From Nitrospirota bacterium (GTDB lineage Bacteria > Patescibacteriota > Gracilibacteria > UBA1369 > LOWO2-01-FULL-3): a stretch of 32,180 nucleotides of DNA. Of the stretch, positions 9,251 to 17,688 are shown piece after piece (positions within the stretch are counted from its first letter, which is position 1; each line of letters begins with the position of its first letter). The stretch covers positions 1 through 32,180 of the forward strand of contig JAUVQE010000004.1 in the NCBI GenBank assembly GCA_030598325.1. Reading direction: 5' to 3'. The translations under genes and the position numbers were made by a program. The notes beneath the pieces were generated by a model, which was not told the origin of the DNA, did not search any database, and was given only the letters and a program-made list of their open reading frames with translations.

Positions 9251-10006
9251 ATGGAAGTGTGGCTTTATTCTCTGGGGAGTGTTGTTGTGGTAAGTCTTAT
9301 TTCTTTGGTTGGAATTTTTACGCTTTCTATTAAGATTGAGAAGCTTCGGAAGATTTTGATCTACATGATCAGCTTTGCGGCGGGTGCTTTGCTCGGGGAT
9401 GCTTTCATCCATCTTTTGCCGCATGTGGTTGAGGAGCATGGATTTGGTCTTAATATATCTATTTATGTTTTGGTCGGTTTGGGAGTAATGTTCGTAGTCG
9501 AAAAAGTAATTCATTGGAGGCATTGTCATCATCCCACCTGTGATGACCATCCGCATCCTTTTGCTTTGATGAATTTGTTTGGGGATGGGGTTCATAATTT
9601 TATTGATGGACTTGTTATTGGCGCCGCATACTTGGTTAGTATTCCTGTTGGTGTGGCTACTACTATTGCTGTTGTTTTACATGAAATTCCTCAGGAGATT
9701 GGAGATTTTGGAGTTTTGATTCATGGTGGATTTTCAAAGGCTAAAGCATTGATGTTAAATTTTGCCACTGCTTTGACCGCTGTTTTGGGAGTTGTAGTAG
9801 CGCTTTTAATCAGTTCGTATGTCGAAAATTTGACAATGTTTTTGATTCCGTTCGCGGCAGGTGGTTTCATTTATATCGCAAGCGCGGATTTGATTCCTGA
9901 AATGCATAAAACGGTTAAAATCTCCCGTTCATTATTGCAATTCCTGTTTTTCACTTTGGGGATCGGGGTAATGTTTCTGATTCTTCTGGTTGAGCATCAG
10001 CACTAG
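9251..10006 (+). CDS. ZIP family divalent metal transporter
   Basis: GDAFIHLLPH, His-rich loop HWRHCHHPTCDDHPHP, DGVHNFIDGLVIGAAY, VLHEIPQEIGDFGVLIHGG. Confidence 0.93.
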   Translation: MEVWLYSLGSVVVVSLISLVGIFTLSIKIEKLRKILIYMISFAAGALLGDAFIHLLPHVVEEHGFGLNISIYVLVGLGVMFVVEKVIHWRHCHHPTCDDHPHPFALMNLFGDGVHNFIDGLVIGAAYLVSIPVGVATTIAVVLHEIPQEIGDFGVLIHGGFSKAKALMLNFATALTAVLGVVVALLISSYVENLTMFLIPFAAGGFIYIASADLIPEMHKTVKISRSLLQFLFFTLGIGVMFLILLVEHQH

Positions 10007-11441
10007 AATCTGAAGAAAATTCGATGGAAATATATTTTTCCACTTCTGATGAAATTCCATCGGCGATCCCTAAAATCCTACGAGGGTAATGAGATCCCAG
10101 CTTACCCTTAACAAACTGAAGATTACATGGATCTTTTTTCCCGTTCATCGGTAGCGCAATAAGAAAACCAATTCCCCCATCCCTAACTTCACTACACATA
10201 ATATCTCCGTGATTGTCCCGGACAATTTCACGGGCGGCATGGAGCTTTTTGTTATAATCCTTTGAAGATAATGCATCCATTAGATCTGATCCATTTTTGA
10301 TTTTTCGTCCTGTATCAGCCTCTATTTCTTCAAAATTGGCTGGCTTTCCCATATCTGCAACAAGAATTGCTATCATGTCGTTTCCTTGATGATCTTGCAT
10401 CTTTGTTACTTTTAGATAAAGGTAGGGCTTATTCGATGCCAGATGACTATTCAATGTTTCGGGAGTTACTTTTTCTTCTTCAAAAGCTTCTTCAGCCATA
10501 CACAGTAATGCCCGAAATAGTTGATTTTGATCTACATTTTGGAGTTGTGGAGAAGTGCCATCTTTTTCAGGTATAATTTCGATTTTCATGGGAACAGGTG
10601 TAACCGCGTGCTCTCTTTGGATTTGTTGCGCGCTTAAAAGATGTTTAAGGTCATCGAGAAATGACCAATCGCTTATTGTTTCGGTTTTTTGTGCTGAAAG
10701 AAGTTCTCTTTTTGAATTATCGAGCAATCTTAAACATCCTTGTAACGCTTTTGCCTGGAATTGTAGATATACAGGGTATTTGGCAATTTGGTCTTGAGGA
10801 TCCGGGTCTTCATTTTCCGAATCAAGTGATTGAATTTTTTTTAAATAAGAATATATTTCTATAATATTGGAAATATTAGTTAGATCCGCACTGAACTCCG
10901 GCAATTCCCGCCATTTATCGTCCTTACTTGCTTCATCGAAAGGTGGTTTTTCATGATTAGTTTGTAGCGCTTCTATCAATTTATTTAATTGATCTATTGG
11001 TTCTTGCAACTTTTCACCACTAGTTTCAATAAAATGTTGGATTTCAAACATACCTAATTGCGAAAATTTCGCATCAAGTTTTTGAAACATTGATAATAAT
11101 TCGGATAAATGTTCTTCCTGGAAAATTTGTTGTAAACGTTCAATATTATATACTGTATGTAAGCGATACAGTTTCGCTAAAAAAGCATTTCTTTCTTCAT
11201 CATTCTTGAATTTTCTTGTGACTCTTGATCGTACTAAAAGGTGATCTATGGACATCTGGGAAGAATCGGCTTTTGCGCTTCTTTTTTCTTGTATTACATC
11301 GCCTTCAATCAAAAGTCTCAGGGACTCTTCTAAAAACTCCCTTTCCGTTCCCTGGATTTCAAGAAATTGTTGAAATTCAGGTTTATTTAAAATTTCTGAC
11401 GAATCCATTTCTTCCGGATTTCTCCCTACTGTTTCCTCCAT
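9951..11441 (-). CDS. hypothetical protein with degenerate GHKL/HATPase-like C-terminus (ORF extends to 11474 with a non-ATG start)
   Basis: C-terminal ILVADMGKPANFEEI...AAREIVRDNHGDIMCSEVRDGGIGFLIALPM resembles histidine-kinase ATPase boxes; preceded by a DHp-like helical region. Start chosen at MEETVGRNPEEM. Confidence 0.65.
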   Translation of the reverse strand: MEETVGRNPEEMDSSEILNKPEFQQFLEIQGTEREFLEESLRLLIEGDVIQEKRSAKADSSQMSIDHLLVRSRVTRKFKNDEERNAFLAKLYRLHTVYNIERLQQIFQEEHLSELLSMFQKLDAKFSQLGMFEIQHFIETSGEKLQEPIDQLNKLIEALQTNHEKPPFDEASKDDKWRELPEFSADLTNISNIIEIYSYLKKIQSLDSENEDPDPQDQIAKYPVYLQFQAKALQGCLRLLDNSKRELLSAQKTETISDWSFLDDLKHLLSAQQIQREHAVTPVPMKIEIIPEKDGTSPQLQNVDQNQLFRALLCMAEEAFEEEKVTPETLNSHLASNKPYLYLKVTKMQDHQGNDMIAILVADMGKPANFEEIEADTGRKIKNGSDLMDALSSKDYNKKLHAAREIVRDNHGDIMCSEVRDGGIGFLIALPMNGKKDPCNLQFVKGKLGSHYPRRILGIADGISSEVEKYISIEFSSDSSADAQPEESETLPRSPK

Positions 11442-11511
11442 AATGTTTATAAAATTACAATCAGGAGAATACAATACTGGTTATACGCTTTTTGTCAATG
11501 CCGAGAGGGCG

Positions 11512-12171
11512 TTAGGACTTATGAGCTTGAATAATCCCCATTGACGATTCGTAGTGAGAAGGTGAGATTTTCGCACGAAATCCGGCTTTTTGGAGCTTTT
11601 GTGTGATTGGTTTGGGGTCTTTTGTGTGGTATTCAATGTAGAAGTTTTTGATTAGCCGAAGTGTTTTTAGTGGTGTTTTTTCTATGATTTCAAATTCTGC
11701 TCCTTCGCAGTCCATTTTTACGAGATCTGCAGGGGTTTTTATGATTTTTTCGAGTGTTGTTGTTTGAGTGATTTGGGTTTTTTCGAATTTTTTTATTAAT
11801 GAATGGTTGTGAGAGTCTTCGCTTAGGAATAATGTTGTTTGTCCTTCTTTGTTTGATACCGCTAGATTTTTTGTTTTGATGTTTTTGATGTGATTAAGTT
11901 TGAGATTTTCGTTGAGGTGTTTGTAATTTTGGTTTTCCGGTTCGAAAGTTAGAATGGGGACGTTTGGGTTTAGAGTTCGTGCGTAAATTGAGAACATTCC
12001 CGTGTGCCCACCGATATCAATAATTTGGGTTTTTGCGTTTTTGATAATCGGTTCGACGTTTTTGTATTCTCTTTCAACGAAAATTTCATTAAAGACAGAA
12101 TCATCCGCGTCGGAACGAATGATTATTTTTACTGAGGTTTTATTGTAGATGATTTGTTTAGTGTGTGACAT
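11512..12171 (-). CDS. FkbM family methyltransferase
   Basis: IIDIGGHTGMFSIYARTLNPNVPILTFEPENQNYKHLNENLKLN...LVKMDCEGAEFEIIE. Confidence 0.9.
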   Translation of the reverse strand: MSHTKQIIYNKTSVKIIIRSDADDSVFNEIFVEREYKNVEPIIKNAKTQIIDIGGHTGMFSIYARTLNPNVPILTFEPENQNYKHLNENLKLNHIKNIKTKNLAVSNKEGQTTLFLSEDSHNHSLIKKFEKTQITQTTTLEKIIKTPADLVKMDCEGAEFEIIEKTPLKTLRLIKNFYIEYHTKDPKPITQKLQKAGFRAKISPSHYESSMGIIQAHKS

Positions 12172-13494
12172 TTACAGTTTCGTAAGTTCTCTCCTCAATT
12201 TCCCCAACTGTAAGTTCCCCGTTCCGCCTTGGTGGCGGGATTCTTTCAGCATTTTTACGATGTTTTTCTTGTCGATTTTGATTTTATCGAGGTTCGCACC
12301 GACATCTATGTAAGCGTCACGGAAAGATTTTCCTTTTTTTACCATTTCAAAGGCTTTGTGGGCCGCGAAAAGTTCCGGGTTCATGTCATCGAGAAGATTT
12401 TTTTCGTTTGGTTTGAGTTTTCTGATGACAATCGAGGCTACTTTTAGTGACATTTCTGTGTATCGCAGGCCGAGGAAGAGCGGGCGTTTGATTTCCTGGC
12501 CGTCTCTATGATATCCGGAGACTTTATTCAAAATATTCATAGTCATTTCGTTTCTGCAAGCTACAACTGTGGCTGTTCGTCCTCGGATCAGTTCGGCGAC
12601 GTCGAGATTTTTCTTTTGTGGCATTATTGATGAACCGGTAGAAACTTCGTCGGCAATTGTGAAGAAGCGGAATTCCTGAGTTGTGTAGAATAAAAGATCG
12701 TTTGCGAGTTTGTTTAATGTGAGCATTATTTGACAGCAGGCTTCCAGAACCATTCCTTCGATTTTCCCTCTTGAATTTTGGCAATAAATTACGTTGCTTT
12801 GGGTTCTTTTCATTCCTAAGTCTTTGGAAAGTTTGTCGCGATCGAAATCAAATGGAGATCCGTAGCCGGCTCCTGAGCCGAGGGGATTTTGATCGACCAA
12901 TACATCGTTTATACAGGTTAATATTCTTAGATCATCCATTAGGCTCTCTGCGAAAGCGCTATACCATGTCCCGAGGCTTGTTGGCATGGCTTTTTGCATG
13001 TGGGTGTAGCCCGGCATTGGAACAAATTCGTATTTTTTTGCGGCGGTTAGGAGATCTTCTGTTAGCTGCTTCCCCACTTTTTTGAGGTGGTTGAGTTTTT
13101 CTTTCATAAAAAGACGCATTGTCACCAGTATCTGGTCATTTCTTGAGCGGGCTGTGTGGATTTTTTTGCCTATATCTCCGTGTTTTTCAGTGAGATAGTT
13201 TTCTATTTTTGTGTGACAGTCTTCATCTTCGAGTTTTAATTGAAATTTACCTTTTTTATAAAGTTTCATTATTTCGTCGAGTCCTTTTTTTAATTTTTTT
13301 AGTTCCGTGTTGTTAAGAATTTTATGCCTGTGGAGCATTTTTCCATATGCATAAGTCCCCTGAACGTCATACGGGATTAATTCCTGATCATAAAGAATAT
13401 CATCACCAGAATTGTATTCTTCCACAAGCGGATCTATAGAAACCGCTTTCTTTTTGTACCAAAGTTTTCTTTTAATTGGTTTTTTCTTAGGCAT
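12172..13494 (-). CDS. argH: argininosuccinate lyase-like protein (fumarase/aspartase superfamily)
   Basis: EDCHTKIENYLTEKHGDIGKKIHTARSRNDQILVTMRL, PMPGYTHMQKAMPTSLGTW, SGAGYGSPFDFDRDKLSKDLG, STGSSIMPQKKNLDVAELIRGR. Confidence 0.85.
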   Translation of the reverse strand: MPKKKPIKRKLWYKKKAVSIDPLVEEYNSGDDILYDQELIPYDVQGTYAYGKMLHRHKILNNTELKKLKKGLDEIMKLYKKGKFQLKLEDEDCHTKIENYLTEKHGDIGKKIHTARSRNDQILVTMRLFMKEKLNHLKKVGKQLTEDLLTAAKKYEFVPMPGYTHMQKAMPTSLGTWYSAFAESLMDDLRILTCINDVLVDQNPLGSGAGYGSPFDFDRDKLSKDLGMKRTQSNVIYCQNSRGKIEGMVLEACCQIMLTLNKLANDLLFYTTQEFRFFTIADEVSTGSSIMPQKKNLDVAELIRGRTATVVACRNEMTMNILNKVSGYHRDGQEIKRPLFLGLRYTEMSLKVASIVIRKLKPNEKNLLDDMNPELFAAHKAFEMVKKGKSFRDAYIDVGANLDKIKIDKKNIVKMLKESRHQGGTGNLQLGKLRRELTKL

Positions 13495-14500
13495 AGTCTT
13501 TGAGTTTAAGTGTTTTTGCGCCGTTTACTGTAGCTATTTTTGCAAGTGTCGGCACATCATATAGTCTGACCGCGCTTGCAAGTAAAATTATTTCTTCGAA
13601 TAGATCTCCCCTGTCTTCCGGAACAAAGAGATCTGAGATATTGTCTGTTCCTACTGATACATTTACTCCCGCTTCTATCATTTCATCAACCGGAGCTATG
13701 GAATTGTGGAGTGGCGCGACTTTGTCTTTGTGTTGCTTCATGCCGATTGCGGCCCAAGGGCAAACTGTGACACTTGTGTCGGTGTCTACTAGTTTTTTGT
13801 AGATTCTTTTTCGATCTTCTTCGGGCTGTGCCGCTACTGAAAGGCAGTGTACCAATGTAACTCTTCCTTCCATTTTATGTTCTTTTATTTTATCGAGGAA
13901 CCATTCTGTGTCTTTTTCAAGTGGATTATTTTCCTGATCGATATGGATATCGAGGTCTTTTCCCAGATTTTTAGCTAAATTGAGAATGAAGTCCGCATGT
14001 TTCCGGTCTCCACCCTCCATGGCTCTGTCACGTGACGGCAGGCCTCCCACTACATCACACTTTTCGCATGCTTCTTCAAATAAATCGGTTTTTGCTTTGT
14101 CAAAATCCGTAGCGTCTTCATTCAAAAAACCCTCAAGAGGGTGAGCAACTAGTTGTAGTTCAAACTTATCTTTATATTTCTCTCGGACTTTTGCGGCAGA
14201 ATTCACAACCAGCATTCCAACAACACTATCCGCATCTACATGCGTTCTGCAAGCCACAATCCCCTGTTCGATAAACCCTTCTATACAGTAGATGAATCGT
14301 TCTTCAAGCGATTCTGCTGTATGGTTTTTCTTAATATCCCGATTGATTATCCATTTTTCCTCCATTAGTGCCGATGCCTGCTTCCAGTTTTCGGGAGTGA
14401 CCGTATATGCTCGATCCAAGTGCGCATGACAATTAACCATTCCCGGAGTTTTTTGGACCTCCTGCAGAAAGAATTCTTTGAAAGGAAATTTTCTTGGCAT
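13487..14500 (-). CDS. amidohydrolase family protein (cytosine deaminase-like)
   Basis: MVNCHAHLDRAYT (HxH), ACRTHVDAD, HIDQENNP, VTLVHCLS, NVSVGTDNISDLF. Start placed at ATG 14500 (MPRKFPFKEFF); the ORF extension to 14845 is antisense to folE. Confidence 0.85.
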   Translation of the reverse strand: MPRKFPFKEFFLQEVQKTPGMVNCHAHLDRAYTVTPENWKQASALMEEKWIINRDIKKNHTAESLEERFIYCIEGFIEQGIVACRTHVDADSVVGMLVVNSAAKVREKYKDKFELQLVAHPLEGFLNEDATDFDKAKTDLFEEACEKCDVVGGLPSRDRAMEGGDRKHADFILNLAKNLGKDLDIHIDQENNPLEKDTEWFLDKIKEHKMEGRVTLVHCLSVAAQPEEDRKRIYKKLVDTDTSVTVCPWAAIGMKQHKDKVAPLHNSIAPVDEMIEAGVNVSVGTDNISDLFVPEDRGDLFEEIILLASAVRLYDVPTLAKIATVNGAKTLKLKDYA

Positions 14501-14559
14501 TTGGAAAAATTTTGTTACGTTACCGACTCTTGCAGAAACCTCATTAGTTTTATTCCATT

Positions 14560-14587
14560 TTGACGAAAATTGCAAATGCGCTAAAAT
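14560..14587 (+). promoter_or_regulatory. sigma70-like promoter for folE (TTGACG-N16-TAAAAT)
   Basis: TTGACG at 14560-14565, 16-nt spacer, TAAAAT at 14582-14587, ATG at 14597. Confidence 0.6.
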
Positions 14588-14596
14588 GCGGTGGCC

Positions 14597-15148
14597 ATGA
14601 AAGAATGTTATAAAAAAATTATAGAAGCTATCGGGGAGGATCCTTCGCGTGAAGGGCTTAAAAAAACGCCCGAACGTGCGGCTGAGGCTATGAAGTTTTT
14701 GATGAAGGGATACGATGAGGATCTTGAAAAAATTGTTAATGGAGCGATTTTTGAGAGCGAATCCAGAGATATGATTATCTGTAAGGATATTGAACTTTAT
14801 TCCATGTGTGAGCATCATATGATGCCGTTTATTGGCAGATGCCATATAGCGTATATTCCCGATAAAAAAGTGATTGGTCTGTCGAAGCTTTCACGGATTG
14901 TTGATTTTTACGCGAGGCGGTTGCAGATTCAGGAAAGGCTGACAAAGCAGATAGCCGATACTGTAAAGAAATTTGTCGAGCCACTTGGGGTCGCTGTTGT
15001 GGTGGAAGCTCAACATCTTTGTATGATGATGAGGGGGGTGGAAAAGCAAAATTCCGTGATGCAGACTTCCGCGATGCTTGGATTATTTCGCGAAAATGCG
15101 GCTACGAGGTCGGAGTTTCTGAATCTGATGAGTAGGACTCACATATAG
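14597..15148 (+). CDS. folE: GTP cyclohydrolase I
   Basis: [99 protein letters not shown]. The GTG at 14591 is only 3 nt after the -10 box, so ATG 14597 is preferred. Confidence 0.95.
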   Translation: MKECYKKIIEAIGEDPSREGLKKTPERAAEAMKFLMKGYDEDLEKIVNGAIFESESRDMIICKDIELYSMCEHHMMPFIGRCHIAYIPDKKVIGLSKLSRIVDFYARRLQIQERLTKQIADTVKKFVEPLGVAVVVEAQHLCMMMRGVEKQNSVMQTSAMLGLFRENAATRSEFLNLMSRTHI

Positions 15149-15746
15149 ATTTAATACTTTTTTCCGCCTCTCTCAGAAATTTTATTATTTTTTCTTTTAA
15201 AATTGTCTTCAATTCTATTTCTGTCCCTTGTTCATCTCCGGACATCTGCTTGCGCGTATGCCTAGCTAATTCGTTAAAAATTTTGGTAGCCTTTGTATCC
15301 AGTTTTTTTAGAAGCCTGCCTATTTGAAGCCTGTCTGTTAAGCTTCGGTCTCTATAGGATAGTTTTCCAAGCGCTTTCTTTGCTTCATTTAATCCGAAAA
15401 CTACATTAATCAATGTCTCTCTTGAAAATTTGTTATTCTCCTCAAGTAATCGTTTGCTTATGTAAACACGCCCCATTGCAATTTCCAAATTTTCGTTATC
15501 TCCATCCAGAGTGTTTTCTTCATGAGAAGAAGTTCGTCTGGTTTTTTCTAAAATGCTTTTTATTGCTTCTTCCTCAGTTAAATCAAAAGAAGCTCGTCTG
15601 ATTTTTTCTAGAATGCTTTTTATTGCTACTTCCTCGGTAAAATATCCACCATCTTGTGCTGTTTCACTTTCATCCAAATATCTTTCAACCGCTCCCGATA
15701 TATTTTCTGAATTTGGATCATCCGATTGTGGACCTTCTCCCAACAT
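15102..15746 (-). CDS. hypothetical helical protein with internal 20-aa tandem duplication
   Basis: 214-aa ORF, charged helical composition; IKSILEK.RR.S repeated. Confidence 0.65.
   Translation of the reverse strand: MLGEGPQSDDPNSENISGAVERYLDESETAQDGGYFTEEVAIKSILEKIRRASFDLTEEEAIKSILEKTRRTSSHEENTLDGDNENLEIAMGRVYISKRLLEENNKFSRETLINVVFGLNEAKKALGKLSYRDRSLTDRLQIGRLLKKLDTKATKIFNELARHTRKQMSGDEQGTEIELKTILKEKIIKFLREAEKSIKSICESYSSDSETPTS
15529..15648. repeat. two tandem copies of a 60-bp unit inside the hypothetical gene
   Basis: gaag(t/c)tcgtctg(g/a)ttttttcta(a/g)aatgctttttattgct(t/a)cttcctc repeated at 15529 and 15589. Confidence 0.8.
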
Positions 15747-15805
15747 CTTTATATTTAGTTAAATCGGGTAGACAGTACGACCTTTTTGCTGATTTGTCAA
15801 CCCAT

Positions 15806-15838
15806 TAAAAAACGACTCCGGTACAGAGTCGCTTTTTA
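15806..15838 (-). terminator. intrinsic terminator downstream of the 15859-16263 gene
   Basis: CGACTC (15813-15818) pairs with GAGTCG (15826-15831), flanked by A6 on the left (T6 on minus) and T5 on the right; possibly bidirectional. Confidence 0.75.
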
Positions 15839-15858
15839 TTATGCCCCATTTATTCCTT

Positions 15859-16263
15859 TTATTCGGCATTTCCTAGTCCACATTTGCAGTTGAGGTTGTA
15901 GGATTTTTTCTCCATCTTCTTTAGCTTTTGCATATTTTGGAGTTTGACCCCAGCTTCTTCAAATAGTGCTTTGGCTCCTTCTCTGTTGCCTTCTTGCATC
16001 ATGGTGTGAGCTTCCTGCATTAAACCAAACTGCTCTTCTGACAGCTCTTCTCCGGTTCTTTCCTGATGCTTCTCTGCGATCACGTCATAGTCGCCATTTT
16101 CCAGAGCTTCCTTCAGCATTTCTTTTTGCTCTAATTTTTGGAGAAGTTCTGCCTTTTTAACTTCCTTTTTAACTTCTACCGAGTCCGCGAAGACTGTTAC
16201 AAAAGAAGTTGCCAGTACTACCACAATTAGTGATAAGACAGTGAGTTTTGCTTTGATTGTCAT
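15859..16263 (-). CDS. small exported helical protein, hypothetical
   Basis: MTIKAKLTVLSLIVVVLATSFVTVFADS signal peptide; E/K-rich helical body; C-terminal NCKCGLGNAE. Start at ATG 16263 preferred over the ORF-track start. Confidence 0.7.
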   Translation of the reverse strand: MTIKAKLTVLSLIVVVLATSFVTVFADSVEVKKEVKKAELLQKLEQKEMLKEALENGDYDVIAEKHQERTGEELSEEQFGLMQEAHTMMQEGNREGAKALFEEAGVKLQNMQKLKKMEKKSYNLNCKCGLGNAE

Positions 16264-16322
16264 CGTTTTTGGGTTAAATATTTTTATATAACAAGCTTGC
16301 ACTATATAGTACGCGAAAACTT

Positions 16323-17045
16323 TTAATTTTCTTTCATTTTTATGAAATTTCCTTTCCAGGGTTTGATTTTTTCAGCATCAAACGTTCCCTTTTCGCCCTT
16401 TTTGCCCATTCCACCAATAATCATTCCTTCTTCTAACTCCTTCAGCATAAAATCAGGGACCATTTCTGTGTTGATTTCCAAAATATTCCCTTTCAGCCCC
16501 TTGAGCTCTATTTTGTCTTCTTCAATTTTCATGATTTCGCCTCCCACCAATCCTTTTTCTATCTGTGACCAGATATCGATTTTCTTATCCAAAGTCATCT
16601 CCTTGTAGAAAGGAAGATGCTCCAATGCTTTTGCGTCCATTCTTTTCGCTACTCCCGCTCCGAAAAACGCAAATCCCAGGATTATGCTGGCCAGTACGGT
16701 CAAAATAACCACAAGAGGTAATTTATATTTATATCCTTTCTTTGTATGCTTAAAATTGTAGTCGGCGACTAAAATAAATACCCCAAGAATAATCAGCCAA
16801 AAATACGGAATTGATCTGAAGAAAAATCCCACAAAACTTACCCCCAATTGTCTGTGAATTTCCCAATCATTAATAGTCAGCTTAAAAATCATCATGGATG
16901 CGGCCAGACCTCCTATCACTACACAAAGTCCAAAAAATCCCCAGAATACGTAGTTTTTGAGGAGAAACTCCCACTTTGGTTTTGGTTTTATGTGTTCTTT
17001 CTTTATCTTGTTTAAGACCGATTTTGATAAATCTTTTTTACTCAT
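16323..17045 (-). CDS. multi-pass membrane protein in sigma operon, candidate anti-sigma/regulatory partner
   Basis: 240 aa, about 3 TM segments then soluble C-terminal domain; start overlaps the sigma gene end by 8 bp. Confidence 0.7.
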   Translation of the reverse strand: MSKKDLSKSVLNKIKKEHIKPKPKWEFLLKNYVFWGFFGLCVVIGGLAASMMIFKLTINDWEIHRQLGVSFVGFFFRSIPYFWLIILGVFILVADYNFKHTKKGYKYKLPLVVILTVLASIILGFAFFGAGVAKRMDAKALEHLPFYKEMTLDKKIDIWSQIEKGLVGGEIMKIEEDKIELKGLKGNILEINTEMVPDFMLKELEEGMIIGGMGKKGEKGTFDAEKIKPWKGNFIKMKEN

Positions 17046-17586
17046 ATTTAAAGTGGTTATTTTTTAGGATTTCCCGGAATTTTTCTTTTGCGCGGTTTAG
17101 CAGTGTCGCGGTTGTACCCATCGGTTTTCTCAGAATGTTTGAAATTTCCCGATAATTTTTGTCTTCCAGATATTTTAGGATGAGTACGTCTCTATATTTT
17201 TTATCCAATTTTGAAAGTAGGTGTGATATTTCTTCTTTTTGGATTTTGTTGTGGATTTTGTTGTGGATTTTGTCTTTCAGGTTGAATTCCGATTTTATTT
17301 TTTCGAGTAACATCGTGTTATCTTCCAATGAAAGCGTTTGTGACGCTTTTTTATTTTTTCTGTAGAAACTGATTGTGTGATTGTGTGTGATTCTGTATAT
17401 CCAACTGGAAAATTTCAGATCTGTATCGTAGTCGTTTAAGTTTTCGTAAGTTTTTATAAAAACTTCCTGGAGAATGTCTTCCGCGTCCCCGTCGGAAATT
17501 TTAGCCAAACGCTTGATATATATGAACAATCTTTTTTCGTACCTTTGTATCAAAAAAACAAAATCATCGGCGTTTTTCAACGCCAA
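17038..17586 (-). CDS. ECF-type RNA polymerase sigma-70 factor (coding likely continues upstream to about 17628)
   Basis: DAEDILQEVFIKTYENLNDYDTDLKFSSWIYRITHNHTISFYRK (region 2) and LSKLDKKYRDVLILKYLEDKNYREISNILRKPMGTTATLLNRAKEKFREIL (region 4). Confidence 0.9.
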   Translation of the reverse strand: MALKNADDFVFLIQRYEKRLFIYIKRLAKISDGDAEDILQEVFIKTYENLNDYDTDLKFSSWIYRITHNHTISFYRKNKKASQTLSLEDNTMLLEKIKSEFNLKDKIHNKIHNKIQKEEISHLLSKLDKKYRDVLILKYLEDKNYREISNILRKPMGTTATLLNRAKEKFREILKNNHFKYE

Positions 17587-17688
17587 GGCGACCAGTTGCG
17601 TATCTGATTTGCTGTTTATTTCTTTTATGCAAATAGCTTATTTGATTCATTCTTATTATACGCTAATAACGGTATTTTTCTTTCACTA

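Noticed and set aside
14501-14845. N-terminal extension of the amidohydrolase ORF
   Set aside because: Translation of this part is antisense to folE; the homologous start is MPRKFPFKEFF at 14500.
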